Shown: positions 17,236-26,240 of the stretch, in pieces
Numbering within the stretch: the stretch's first letter is position 1
Layout: every line of letters starts with the position of its first letter
Assembly: GCA_036336715.1 (NCBI GenBank)
Contig: JAYZFP010000091.1
Span: 1 to 64,000, forward strand
DNA from: JABAAE01 sp036336715
Lineage (GTDB): Bacteria > Planctomycetota > Planctomycetia > Pirellulales > Pirellulaceae
DNA length: 64,000 nt
Reading direction: 5' to 3'
Program-made: the position numbers and the translations under genes
Notes under the pieces: model-generated
What the model was told of the DNA's origin: nothing
Seen by the model: the letters and a program-made list of their open reading frames with translations, nothing else
Databases searched by the model: none

Positions 17236-17952
17236 GTGGATGAAGACAGATCTCGGCGAGGGATGGAGGCGTTACCGGGTGAAGGAGATACAGAGGATCC
17301 TGCTTCGTCACCCGGGAAGGGTTCCGATATGCCACGGGTCGATTTGCTTCAAATGGGACTGCTGGTAGAAGGGGGACTGGTGATCCTGGCGGTGGTCATC
17401 GGTGGACTGGGGTTCTGCGACCCGCACCAATCACTCATGGACCTGGGCTGGCAAACCGTACTTTTTCCGGCGTTGTCCTGGGGCATCCTGGGGACCTTGC
17501 CGATGCTATTGCTGTTGTGGGCCCTGCTCAAGTCCGAGTGGAGAATCTGTCGCCGGATGAGAGAGACGGTCGACGAAAAGCTGGTTCCCCTGTTCGGGGA
17601 TTGCTCTCTGTCGGAATTGGCGATTTTGAGCTGTATGGCCGGCCTTGGAGAAGAGCTCTTTTTTCGCTGGTGTTTGCAGGGTGGGGTGACCGATTGGTGG
17701 GGCGGGGCAGCGGGCCCCTGGATCGGGATGGTGGTGGTCGGGGTGATTTTCGGTTTCTGTCACTTTATCAATCTGAATTATGCCTTCTGGATCAGTTGGG
17801 TTGGGATCTACCTCGGCGGATTGATGGTCCTTTCGGGGACCTACCTGGCACCAGTCATCAGCCATGCAGCCTACGATTTCATCGCCCTGTGGATATTGGC
17901 AGGACGGCAAAAGAGGGCTCTTTGCCGGGATTCGGCCCCTGAAAGCCAATGA
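17236..17952 (+). CDS. CPBP-family intramembrane glutamic protease (CAAX protease-like)
   Basis: About five membrane helices start near residue 38. The family's three motifs are visible: EExxxR as E139-E140-LFF-R144, FxxxH as FGFCH176, and HxxxD as H210-AAY-D214. These are the catalytic residues of Abi/CPBP (Rce1-like) proteases. The start is uncertain. GTG at 17236 has AGAAGG eight bases upstream; ATG at 17263 or 17329 would trim the charged N-terminus. Bacterial members cleave membrane-anchored peptides; no bacteriocin gene is adjacent. 214 noncoding bases follow before rpmI. Confidence 0.88.
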   Translation: MDEDRSRRGMEALPGEGDTEDPASSPGKGSDMPRVDLLQMGLLVEGGLVILAVVIGGLGFCDPHQSLMDLGWQTVLFPALSWGILGTLPMLLLLWALLKSEWRICRRMRETVDEKLVPLFGDCSLSELAILSCMAGLGEELFFRWCLQGGVTDWWGGAAGPWIGMVVVGVIFGFCHFINLNYAFWISWVGIYLGGLMVLSGTYLAPVISHAAYDFIALWILAGRQKRALCRDSAPESQ

Positions 17953-18166
17953 GGGGACAGCGGGAACGCAGGCAGCGGGCGAACGGATCATTTCGCCATC
18001 GGGCCCCATTTGTCGTCCGGGAGCATCGCGACGGTGGGCACTCGGGCGATCCAGGCCGTCGGAAGTTGGTTTTGTCCGGGAATTGGCCCTTTCTTTGGCA
18101 AGCAGGGCCTGATATCATGTTCTGTTTGATTTTACGCGATTTTCAATTTGGGAAGGCAGACTTCAA

Positions 18167-18370
18167 ATGCCAAAAATGAAAACCCACAAGGGGACCAAAA
18201 AGAGATTTCGCTTGACAGCAAAGGGCAAGGCCAAGCATCGAAAAGCTGGCACCAGCCATTTGCAGACCCGCATGTCCCAAAAACGGAAACGCAATCTGCG
18301 TGGAACCGGCACCCTGGCGACTTGCGTGGAAAAGAAGATTCAAGCGGCTCTCGGAAAAAACAGTTATTAG
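18167..18370 (+). CDS. rpmI: 50S ribosomal protein L35
   Basis: The 67 residues begin MPKMKTHKGTKKRF, the L35 signature, with the basic KGKAKHRKAGTSH region next. L35 binds 23S rRNA in the large subunit. It is followed after 110 bases by rplT, as in the conserved infC-rpmI-rplT operon, but infC is not present upstream in this window. The reading start is unambiguous from the family N-terminus. Confidence 0.97.
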   Translation: MPKMKTHKGTKKRFRLTAKGKAKHRKAGTSHLQTRMSQKRKRNLRGTGTLATCVEKKIQAALGKNSY

Positions 18371-18480
18371 ACCAACGGTTTGCCGACAATTCTGTCGGTT
18401 GGACCCAACCAGCGCTCGGGTAAAAACGCTCTCTGTTCAGGCAGAGGGGGCCTTGTCAGTGCGGATTCAAAGAAAGAACC

Positions 18481-18837
18481 ATGAGAACCAGAAAAGGTGC
18501 AGCCCGAACGCGGGCTAAAAAACGTCTTTTTAAAAAGGCCAAGGGTTATCGGGGCGGCCGAAAAAACCTGCTGAGAACGGTCAAGGAGACCGTCGTGCGT
18601 GCAGGTGCTTTTGCGTTTCGCGACCGAAAAGTCAGGAAACGCGAGTTCCGCAAACTGTGGATCATCCGGATCAACGCAGCCTGCCGGGAACGGGGCATTC
18701 GCTACAGCGAGTTCATCTGTGGCCTGAAAAAGGCAGAGATCGAGCTCGATCGAAAGACATTGTCCGAGATGGCCATTCACGATCCTGCCGCTTTTGACCA
18801 GGTCGTCGAGGCAGCCAAGTCAGCCCTGGCAGCCTGA
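18481..18837 (+). CDS. rplT: 50S ribosomal protein L20
   Basis: The 118 residues match L20 along their length: AARTRAKKRLFKKAKGYRGGRKN near the start, LWIIRINAACRERGIRYSEF in the middle and ALAA at the end. L20 is an early-assembly 23S rRNA binder and in other bacteria an operon autoregulator. The stop TGA at 18835-18837 is followed at once by three 18-bp tandem repeats that stay open in the rplT frame. Confidence 0.97.
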   Translation: MRTRKGAARTRAKKRLFKKAKGYRGGRKNLLRTVKETVVRAGAFAFRDRKVRKREFRKLWIIRINAACRERGIRYSEFICGLKKAEIELDRKTLSEMAIHDPAAFDQVVEAAKSALAA

Positions 18838-18891
18838 GCTGCCGGTTTCGTTGATGCTGCCGGTCTCGTTGACGCTGCCGGTATCGTTGAT
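18838..18891 (+). repeat. Three 18-bp tandem repeats directly after the rplT stop
   Basis: Units are at 18838-18855, 18856-18873 and 18874-18891, consensus GCTGCCGGTNTCGTTGAY. They differ only at two positions. Read in the rplT frame, each unit encodes A-A-G-(F/L/I)-V-D. Confidence 0.9.
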
Positions 18892-19217
18892 CACCAGACC
18901 CTTTTTCCGGAACAGCTTCTGGCAAGGTTCCTTTTCCAGCAAAAGGCCGAGACCGGGATCAGGGTACGCCCAGTGCGTCAGTTTGTGGATTGGCATTTAA
19001 CGATGAGCCTCTCCAGCAAAACGACGGCATGGATGGGGCTCCGGGGCATCCTTGTGCCTGTCTGAAGCCAGCACCCGTTTTCTGTCGGCAAAAGTCAGGC
19101 AGTTGGTTCAATCAGGATCCAGCAGCGGATCACCATGCTGTACAATCCGGTGAATGATGGCAGTCACCCTGGTTGGACTCCATGGTTTCATCAATTCAAT
19201 TTCCAGAGAGATCCGAA
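18838..19217 (+). other. 380-base rplT-pheS intergenic region
   Basis: Apart from the three 18-bp repeats there is no convincing gene. In the rplT frame the sequence stays open for about 75 codons after the rplT stop. TACAAT at 19141-19146, 77 bases before the pheS ATG, is a candidate -10 hexamer, without a good -35. Confidence 0.5.
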
Positions 19218-20240
19218 ATGGCGTTACAGGAATTCGTGGCCGAGCTCGACAGCCTCTGTGCATTGGCCAGTGAGGCATTTGGAAACGCCAGTTCCGAGGA
19301 ACAACTGGAAGAATTTCGAGTGGAATTCCTTGGCGCGAAAAAGGGAAAGCTGAAGGCCGCCCAGAAACTGATGGGGAGCGTGGATCCCTCCGACAAGCCG
19401 GCTGCCGGTCAAAAACTGAACGAGTCCAAGAAGAATATTCAGGATGCTTTCGAATCGGCGCGTAACCGGCTGTCAACTGCGGCTGACGATGAAGTTGATT
19501 CAACTTTTGATCCCACGCTGCCCGGTCAGGGTTACCGTTTGGGACGAGTGCACCCGATTACCCAGACCATCGAAGAGCTGAAGGACATCATGGGACGTCT
19601 CGGCTTTTCGATCGCGGAGGGCCCCGAGGTCGAGGATGACTGGCATAACTTTGAGGCTCTCAACATTCCCCCGGAACACCCGGCCCGTGACCCACTGGAC
19701 AATTTCTATGTGTCCGTGGCCAGCCGAACCGCGGAAACCAGTCAGCCGATGCTGCTTCGAAGTCAGACCAGTACGGTCCAGATCCGGGTGATGGAAAACA
19801 CCCCCCCACCGATCCGGATCATTTCGTTGGGGCGGGTTTATCGGCCGGATACTGCCGACCGGACGCACTACCCGATGTTTCACCAGATGGAAGGCCTGAT
19901 GATCGATGTCGATGTCACGATGGCTGACCTGAAAACGGTCCTGCGTCTGTTCGCATCCAATTACCTCGGCGAGGACGTCAAGGTCCGTATCCGACCTTCG
20001 TTTTTTCCTTTTACCGAGCCGAGTGTCGAGGCCGACTATTTCTGGAATGGAAAGTGGATCGAATTCGGTGGTGCCGGTATGGTCGACCCCAATGTCCTGC
20101 AGTCGGTTGGCTACGATCCGGAAACGGTGTCCGGTTTTGCCTTTGGACTGGGAGTCGAAAGGTTGTGCATGATGAGGCACAAAATCGAAGATATCCGCGA
20201 TTTGTTTACCAATGAATCGAGGTTCCTGCACCAGTTTTGA
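19218..20240 (+). CDS. pheS: Phenylalanine--tRNA ligase alpha subunit
   Basis: The 340 residues comprise an N-terminal coiled coil (about residues 1-90) and the class II catalytic core. Motif 2-like sequence is present in GRVYRPDTADRTHYPMFHQMEG, and motif 3 is GFAFGLGVERLCMMRH. With PheT it forms the (alpha-beta)2 synthetase that charges tRNA-Phe. ATG 19218 gives the typical short start MALQEF and has AGAGAG upstream; an in-frame ATG at 19173 would add 15 residues. pheT follows after 128 bases. Confidence 0.96.
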   Translation: MALQEFVAELDSLCALASEAFGNASSEEQLEEFRVEFLGAKKGKLKAAQKLMGSVDPSDKPAAGQKLNESKKNIQDAFESARNRLSTAADDEVDSTFDPTLPGQGYRLGRVHPITQTIEELKDIMGRLGFSIAEGPEVEDDWHNFEALNIPPEHPARDPLDNFYVSVASRTAETSQPMLLRSQTSTVQIRVMENTPPPIRIISLGRVYRPDTADRTHYPMFHQMEGLMIDVDVTMADLKTVLRLFASNYLGEDVKVRIRPSFFPFTEPSVEADYFWNGKWIEFGGAGMVDPNVLQSVGYDPETVSGFAFGLGVERLCMMRHKIEDIRDLFTNESRFLHQF

Positions 20241-20368
20241 CGGTTCCGGCGGGAACGTTTTCTTGCGGGATGCCGATCGGGCAGTCTTTCTCGAAAGTTG
20301 CCCGGTTTTCAGCAGGTCTCTCCAGTTTATCCATCCATCTTTTTTCTCCTTTATCCAAAGAACAGATC

Positions 20369-22423
20369 ATGATTGTCTCATGGGATTGGCTTCGCGAATA
20401 CGTTGACCTGGACATGACCCACGAAGAGCTGGTGGACAAACTGACGATGTCCGGTTTGAACCATGAGGGGTCGGAGTCCTGGGTGGATGGGGATACGTCG
20501 ATTGACCTGGAAGTCACCAGTAACCGACCGGACTGCCTGGGCCATCTTGGAGTGGCTCGCGAAATCGCTGTTCTTTATGGAACCGGGCTGCGGGTGCCCG
20601 AGACGCCACTGGAAGCCAAAGGAGCTCCGATTACCGATTCGGTCTCGGTTGACCTGGATTGCGATGATCTCTGTTATCGATTCACGACCCGGCTGATTCG
20701 GGGTGTGCGTGTTGGACCGAGTCCTGACTGGCTGGTCAGGAGATTGCAGGCGGTTTTCAAGGATTACAAGCCGATCAACAACGTGGCCGACATCACGAAC
20801 TACGTCATGATGGAATGTGGTCAGCCCCTGCATGCTTTTGATTGCGGCAAAATTGAAGGTCAGAAAGTGGTCGTCAGACGGGCCCGCAAAGGGGAGGCGT
20901 TTGAGGCCATCAATCATCAGACCTACCAGCTGGATGAGAGCATGTGTGTGATCGCCAACGCAGAAAAAGCGATGGGAATCGGGGGGGTCATGGGGGGCGC
21001 CGACTCCGAGGTTTCTGAGGAAACGGTCGATGTCCTGATCGAGGCGGCAGAGTTTTCTCCGATGTCGATCCGTTCGACAGCTCGTTCGCTCAAGCTGTTC
21101 AGTCCGGCTTCCTACCGCTTTGAAAGACCCATCGATCCCAGCGGAACCGATTATGCAAGCCAGCGTTGCTGCCAGTTGATCCTGGAGCTGGCTGGCGGTG
21201 AACTCGCCTCGGGTGTGATTGATGTGGGCACAACCAGTTTTCGCGGCTGTGACGTCATGCTTCGCATCGAGCAGTTGAAGCGAATTCTGGGGATCGAGGT
21301 TCCCCTGGACCAGGTGCCGGCAATCCTGGGCAGCCTGGGTTGTGAAATATTGAGCAGTGATGAAGCGGCGATCACGGTTCGCCCTCCCTCATGGCGGCGT
21401 GACCTGACACGGGAATGCGACCTGATCGAGGAGGTGGGACGCATTTACGGGTTTGACAAGATTCCCGAAAACGCTGATGTTCCGATGGCGGCAACGGTCA
21501 AACGGAATGAAGACCGGGTGGCAATCAAGGCCCGTTCCCTGATGATCGGTGCCGGGTTTGATGAGGCGATGACTGCCAGCATGGTATTGAAGCAATGGAC
21601 GGAACTGTTTTCTCCCTGGTGCAAGGAAGAACCCCTGGAGGCGATTCAGCCGATGCTGGGTGTGGTTGCCAAACGCTGGCAGGATTCCGGGGCAGTTCAG
21701 TTTTTGAGAAAGAGTATCGTTCCCAGCCTGATGGAAGCCCGAAGATTCAACGAACACCAGGGTGGGGCGGAGGCTGATTTGTTTGAGATTGCCAATGTTT
21801 ACCTGCCCGGCCCCCAGGGGCTTCCCCGGGAACCGACCAAAATCGCGTTTATCAGCAGCCGGGATTACTACGCCATCAAGGGAACAATCGAGGCCCTGTT
21901 CCGGGAGATGAATCCCGAAACTCGCATCGAATTTGACGACTGTCGGGAGCCGCTTTTGAACCCCTCGCGGAGTGCCGTCGTTCAGTTGGGGGGAACCGTG
22001 ATCGGTTACCTGGGCGAATTGTCCCGCAAGGCAAAGGACGATTTTGATTTGCGCAAGGACTGCTCGATAGCGGAAATCGATATGCAGGCATTCTATGATG
22101 TGGCCGAGTTGATCCCACTTCACAGGGTCCTGAGCGACAAGCCGACGATGACCCGGGATTTCAATTTTATCGTGGACGAGTCGGTGCGCTGGGCGGCTTT
22201 GGAGAATGCCGTATCCGGATCGGCTGGCGAATTTTTTGAATCGGCCCGCTACGTGGAGACTTTTCGCAACCCGGAAAAAGATGGTGCCGGTAAAAAACGG
22301 GTTCTTTTGAGTGTCGTCCTGAGAGGCAAGGAGGCAACCCTGACAGGCGAGCAGGCTGACCAGGCCTGCCAGTCCATCGTGGATGCCTGCAAGAGGGAAC
22401 TGGCGGCCGAGTTGGTGGCTTGA
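20369..22423 (+). CDS. pheT: Phenylalanine--tRNA ligase beta subunit, short form without the EMAP-II-like domain
   Basis: The start MIVSWDWLREYVDLDMTHEEL and the B3/B4-type region SNRPDCLGHLGVAREIA identify PheT. The C-terminal FDX-ACB (anticodon-binding) domain begins near HRVLSDKPTMTRDFNF and closes the protein. At 684 residues it is roughly 100 shorter than the E. coli type. Sequence goes directly from the N-terminal segment to TSIDLEVTSNRPDCLGH, so the EMAP-II/OB tRNA-binding insert after residue 40 is missing. It is predicted to work with PheS, encoded directly upstream. The ATG at 20369 fits the family; frames starting further upstream are extensions. Confidence 0.95.
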   Translation: MIVSWDWLREYVDLDMTHEELVDKLTMSGLNHEGSESWVDGDTSIDLEVTSNRPDCLGHLGVAREIAVLYGTGLRVPETPLEAKGAPITDSVSVDLDCDDLCYRFTTRLIRGVRVGPSPDWLVRRLQAVFKDYKPINNVADITNYVMMECGQPLHAFDCGKIEGQKVVVRRARKGEAFEAINHQTYQLDESMCVIANAEKAMGIGGVMGGADSEVSEETVDVLIEAAEFSPMSIRSTARSLKLFSPASYRFERPIDPSGTDYASQRCCQLILELAGGELASGVIDVGTTSFRGCDVMLRIEQLKRILGIEVPLDQVPAILGSLGCEILSSDEAAITVRPPSWRRDLTRECDLIEEVGRIYGFDKIPENADVPMAATVKRNEDRVAIKARSLMIGAGFDEAMTASMVLKQWTELFSPWCKEEPLEAIQPMLGVVAKRWQDSGAVQFLRKSIVPSLMEARRFNEHQGGAEADLFEIANVYLPGPQGLPREPTKIAFISSRDYYAIKGTIEALFREMNPETRIEFDDCREPLLNPSRSAVVQLGGTVIGYLGELSRKAKDDFDLRKDCSIAEIDMQAFYDVAELIPLHRVLSDKPTMTRDFNFIVDESVRWAALENAVSGSAGEFFESARYVETFRNPEKDGAGKKRVLLSVVLRGKEATLTGEQADQACQSIVDACKRELAAELVA

Positions 22424-22526
22424 GCCCGACACGGAAGAACCGGTTTTCCATCCGGTTGGGACGAAAAGGTTGTTCGAGGACGATTTTTTGCTGCAGGTCT
22501 GAACAGGTAAAGGGGGGGGACGCCGA

Positions 22527-23498
22527 ATGTCCAACGGGAAACGTGAAATTGGAAATAGCGGGATCGAGGTGACGCCGGTGGCGATGGGGTGCTGGCCAAT
22601 TGCGGGCATGACCAGTATCGACGTTAACGACCTCGACAGCCTGAAGACCCTCGAAGCAGCCATTGAGAGTGGTGTCAATTTTTTTGATACCGCCTACTGT
22701 TATGGGGCAAACGGTGAAAGCGAAAAACTGATGGCCCAGGCGCTGGGTCCGGTGCGGGACCAGTTGGTGATTGCCACCAAGGCCGGTATTCACTGGGACG
22801 AGGAAGGCGTGCGTCACGTCGACGGGCGGCCGGAAAAAATAGTGAGCCAATTGGATGAGTCACTGCGGAGGTTACAGACCGACCAGGTGGAGTTGCTCTA
22901 CCACCATGCCCCGGACCCTGCCATCGATGTTGCGGATTCGGCGGCTGCTTTTCGCCAGATCCTGGATTCGGGCAAAGCGTTGGCGATCGGTGTATCCAAT
23001 TACACCGTTGCACAGATGGAGGCTTTTCGCGAGGTCTGTCCGATTTCGGCGGCCCAGCCCCACTACAACATGCTGCAGCGGGAGATCGAAGCCGACCTTC
23101 TGCCCTGGTGCCAGGCCAATGATGTGTCGGTCATCTGCTACTGGCCGCTCATGAAAGGTCTGTTGGCAGGCCAACTCCGGCGGGATCATCAGTTTCAACC
23201 TCAAGACGGGAGAAAAAAATACCCGATGTTCCAGGGGCAGGAATGGGAACGCAACCAGGATTTTGTCGACCAGTTACGAGACGTCGCTGACCAGATCGGA
23301 AAGACGGTTTCCCAGGTGGTGGTGAACTGGACGATTCATCAGGCTGGAATTACAGCCGCTCTCTGTGGCGCCAAACGGGATTACCAGATTCGTGAGACGG
23401 CCGGTGCCTTTGGTTGGAAACTGGATGAAAAACAGATGGAGCGAATTAATCTCGCTATCCAGGCCCGGGGAGCCATTGTTTCCAAGGCAGCGGTATAG
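22527..23498 (+). CDS. Aldo/keto reductase
   Basis: The 323 residues form an AKR TIM barrel. The catalytic tetrad is visible as D54 and Y59 (NFFDTAYCYG), K85 (IATKAG) and H126 or H127 (LLYHHAPD). The NADPH-binding end reads ITAALCGAKRDYQIRE. A run of G (AAAGGGGGGG) is the ribosome binding site before ATG 22527. The protein resembles the YajO/general-stress group that reduces aldehydes and ketones. It lies 103 bases after pheT and is probably a separate unit; the long gap after it holds a promoter for the next gene. Confidence 0.9.
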   Translation: MSNGKREIGNSGIEVTPVAMGCWPIAGMTSIDVNDLDSLKTLEAAIESGVNFFDTAYCYGANGESEKLMAQALGPVRDQLVIATKAGIHWDEEGVRHVDGRPEKIVSQLDESLRRLQTDQVELLYHHAPDPAIDVADSAAAFRQILDSGKALAIGVSNYTVAQMEAFREVCPISAAQPHYNMLQREIEADLLPWCQANDVSVICYWPLMKGLLAGQLRRDHQFQPQDGRKKYPMFQGQEWERNQDFVDQLRDVADQIGKTVSQVVVNWTIHQAGITAALCGAKRDYQIRETAGAFGWKLDEKQMERINLAIQARGAIVSKAAV

Positions 23499-23881
23499 CA
23501 GGATCCCGGGGAAACTGACCTGCAGCAGGAAAGCTGGCACCGCGATTGCTGTCGCCCACGACCGCTGCCGCACCGCGAAGCCGGTCAGAAACGGACTCTT
23601 GGGCACCGTGGGGACTTCCGTTTTTCAAAGCCGAAGTCCAGAAGCCAGGTCTGGCTGAATGATCTTTTCAGTGATCGGGTTTGCGATTGCCGGGGGCGAT
23701 ATTCTCTCACTTCCGCATGGCACGGGATTCATAAAACCGGGCTCATGGCAAACTGGTTCGGTCGAACCTGCGACGTTTGAACCCTTTCCGCCTGCCATCA
23801 TCGTTGGATCTTTAACCGTTGGGCTCTACAATACCTGCTCATCCTTGTAATCCAGTGTATCCAGGAATTGGGCAAGTCATC
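23499..23881. other. 383-base intergenic region
   Basis: No gene is supported. An inverted repeat with 7-bp arms (GGACTTC, 23612-23618; GAAGTCC, 23633-23639) has no U-run. A plausible sigma-70-type promoter lies at its right end. Confidence 0.5.
23804..23832 (+). promoter_or_regulatory. Candidate sigma-70-type promoter for the alpha/beta hydrolase
   Basis: TTGGAT at 23804-23809, a 17-base spacer and TACAAT at 23827-23832 sit about 50 bases before the ATG at 23882. Matches to consensus are four of six and five of six. Confidence 0.35.
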
Positions 23882-24766
23882 ATGAAGCAATCCTATGGAA
23901 TTGGGAGTTGGGTAATCCTGTTGTTGTGGACGCCCGGAATTCAGGTCCTTTCAGCAGACGAGTCCTGGGTCCGGATCATTCCGGATGTCGTTTACGGCCA
24001 CAAGGATGGTCTGGCGATGACTTACGATGTGATCCAGCCTGGTGAAAACAGGACCAGGGCAGCCGTTTTGTTCATGGTCAGCGGTGGGTGGGTTTCCAGA
24101 TGGCTCCCTCCCGAGCAGGTGGTTCGCCAAAAGCCGCCCCGTCAAAAAAACCTGTTTGAAAAAATTGTTTCCAGTGGATACACGCTGATCCTGGTCCGGC
24201 ATGGATCAAGTCCCCGGTACAAGGTGCCGGAGGCGGTCCGCGATGTACGCCAGGCAATCCAACATGTGCATTTCACATCCGAAAAGTTGGGGATCGATCC
24301 GGAGAGAATTGGTGTTTGCGGCGGGAGTGCCGGGGGACACCTCTCACTGATGCTGGGGACTACCGGTAAAAAGGGTATTCAGCCGGCATCGATTGTCCGT
24401 TCGGCCAGCTCGCGGGTGCGGGCAGTGGTTGCCTATTTCCCCCCCACTTTTTTGAAAGGCTATGTAGGCGATCCCGGTTTTGTCAAACAGTTTCCAGCCC
24501 TCGATTTTGAACTCAAGGAGGTCGAGAAGAATTCACCCCTGTCGCAGGTCAGCAGTGATGATGCGCCAACGCTGCTGATTCACGGAGACCGGGACGAACT
24601 GGTGCCGCTGGTGCACAGCCAGAAAATTGCCAAGGCCTTTGAGAAGGCGGGGGTGGAACACCGCTTGATGGTCATCAAGGGCGCAGCGCATGGGTTTACC
24701 GGGGAAGACGGACAGCGGGCGGAGTCGGCACTGATCGAGTGGTTCGACCGTTATTTGAAGAAATAG
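23882..24766 (+). CDS. Secreted alpha/beta hydrolase (esterase/dienelactone-hydrolase-like)
   Basis: A signal peptide (about residues 1-25, IGSWVILLLWTPGI) precedes a BD-FAE/esterase-type alpha/beta hydrolase. The nucleophile elbow is GGSAGG with S149. The acid Asp is likely in LLIHGDRDELVP and the His in IKGAAHGF. The 294 residues fit the single-domain family; the substrate is unknown. ATG 23882 is chosen because it begins the basic n-region of the signal peptide. It is convergent with the RDD gene, whose end is 17 bases away. Confidence 0.88.
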   Translation: MKQSYGIGSWVILLLWTPGIQVLSADESWVRIIPDVVYGHKDGLAMTYDVIQPGENRTRAAVLFMVSGGWVSRWLPPEQVVRQKPPRQKNLFEKIVSSGYTLILVRHGSSPRYKVPEAVRDVRQAIQHVHFTSEKLGIDPERIGVCGGSAGGHLSLMLGTTGKKGIQPASIVRSASSRVRAVVAYFPPTFLKGYVGDPGFVKQFPALDFELKEVEKNSPLSQVSSDDAPTLLIHGDRDELVPLVHSQKIAKAFEKAGVEHRLMVIKGAAHGFTGEDGQRAESALIEWFDRYLKK

Positions 24767-24783
24767 CGAAAAAGTGTTCAGGA

Positions 24784-26052
24784 CTAGCTTTTGACGACCA
24801 CTTCGGATTCGCTCCACCGGTCATGCATGGCGGTTTTTTCTTCGCCCAACGCCATCAGGCAACCGGCAAAGTAGGTAATCCCAATCAGGTTGCCGAGGCC
24901 GTTAAAAACCTTGATCATGAAAAACAGGTCGCTAAATATAAAAAGAAATCCGACTGAACTCACAAGGGTTGCCCCGTATTTGACGAGAGAACGCATCACC
25001 ATTTTTCCCGCGTCTGCCTTTTTGCCCGAGTAATCAACGATCCGAAGGCCCAGTATCGCCTTGCCAGGCGTTACCGCCAATGCTATTTCAAAAATGACCC
25101 AAAGCAGGAAAACTCCCAGGGTGCATATCATGAACCCGGCCATTGCGAGAATGATGCCCTTCAGGAAATCGTCCGGGTCAGCACTCGCGCTGAAGTCGAA
25201 CACCGTGGGTGCAATCAGAATGGTGAGGAAGAAGACCCCGAAGTACAAAGCAACCAGTATGAAGTTATCGAGAAAAGCTGCCCCCAGCCTGATCCAGAAA
25301 GAAGCGCGATTGGGATTGTGTTTTCGATACCCTGGACCACTCGAGCCCCTGCTTTCATTTGGATCAGCAAACTGGTCATCGTCCTTGAGATATCTTTTCA
25401 GAACATCTTCCTCACGCTGCCGCGCCTGTCGAGCGGTGACTGAGGGCTGGCTCTGCGACTGGTAGGCAACCGGCAAATTCCCCTGTTCGTCGCCTTCCTG
25501 TTGAGGGGCGGTGTTGATGAGGGCACCGGTAGAACCCAGTGGGTCTTCAAAACGGACTGGGGCACCACATTTACAGGTGATGGTTTGTCCGAAGAGATCC
25601 GGCCGCATGGGGAATTGTTGACCGCATTGAACGCACTGAACCCTGAAGTCGGGATTCAGGTTCTGGAAATTCTGGGGCGCTGCCATGGCAGGCCCGGTGG
25701 GTGCCTGGGGCGCTGGCTGGGACCCTGCAAGGGGTTGTGCCGCCATTGGGCCCCCCGCCATCATGTCCTGGCTGGGCAGGGACGAGGCTGCACCGACGGG
25801 AGCGGGTTGCTGGCCGGCAGCGACCATTCCTGGTTGCGGGTGCATCCCCTGCTGAGGCATGGCCTGCTGAGGCATGGCCTGCTGAGGCCTTCCCTGAGGC
25901 TGATGCTGGGGTGCCTGCTGAGCGGTCGCAGCGGCCTGTGGCACCGGGATTTTCAGCATGGTTCCACAGGGGCACTTGGCGACTTTGCCTGCCATGTCGT
26001 CCTGCACAGTCAGCTGTTTCTGGCATTTCGGGCAGTTAAAGGCGATTGGCAT
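24784..26052 (-). CDS. RDD-family membrane protein with two N-terminal zinc ribbons
   Basis: Two Cys-rich ribbons come first: CPKC plus KCPCG within the first 35 residues, and CVQC plus CKCGAP at about residues 140-168. Between them is a Pro/Gln/Met-rich linker with QQAMP repeats. The C-terminal 170 residues hold three or four membrane helices and the RDD signature (RLGAAFLDNFILV; TPGKAILGLRIVDYSGK). RDD proteins are thought to be transporters or membrane-stress factors. The first ribbon resembles that of the broken gene at 1846 (CPxC, LT, G, KCP). ATG 26052 is preferred to an in-frame GTG at 26064. It lies 188 bases downstream of the envelope operon, same strand. Confidence 0.88.
   Translation of the reverse strand: MPIAFNCPKCQKQLTVQDDMAGKVAKCPCGTMLKIPVPQAAATAQQAPQHQPQGRPQQAMPQQAMPQQGMHPQPGMVAAGQQPAPVGAASSLPSQDMMAGGPMAAQPLAGSQPAPQAPTGPAMAAPQNFQNLNPDFRVQCVQCGQQFPMRPDLFGQTITCKCGAPVRFEDPLGSTGALINTAPQQEGDEQGNLPVAYQSQSQPSVTARQARQREEDVLKRYLKDDDQFADPNESRGSSGPGYRKHNPNRASFWIRLGAAFLDNFILVALYFGVFFLTILIAPTVFDFSASADPDDFLKGIILAMAGFMICTLGVFLLWVIFEIALAVTPGKAILGLRIVDYSGKKADAGKMVMRSLVKYGATLVSSVGFLFIFSDLFFMIKVFNGLGNLIGITYFAGCLMALGEEKTAMHDRWSESEVVVKS
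25851..25895 (-). repeat. 15-bp coding repeat in the RDD linker
   Basis: GCTGAGGCATGGCCT at 25851-25865 and 25866-25880, with a degenerate third copy to 25895. On the minus strand it encodes repeated Q-Q-A-M-P. Confidence 0.8.
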
Positions 26053-26064
26053 CGAAACAGGCAC

Positions 26065-26240
26065 ATCGGATGAGAAAAGTTACGCAGTACCCAATTTTAA
26101 ACCAAAATCCTGATCAGGAAAGCAAGTAGGGGTGATCTGGCTCCTAAAGTGAAGAAAATAAAGCCGAGGATCGGGGAAATGCCTCCTTCAGGAGCGATCC
26201 CTGGTTGGCAAACAGGATTCTCTGATTTTCGTCAAAAAAA
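26065..26240. other. 176-base gap between the toroid gene and the RDD gene
   Basis: I see no gene and no hairpin with a T-run on the minus strand. Read-through from the envelope operon into the RDD gene is therefore possible. Confidence 0.4.
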
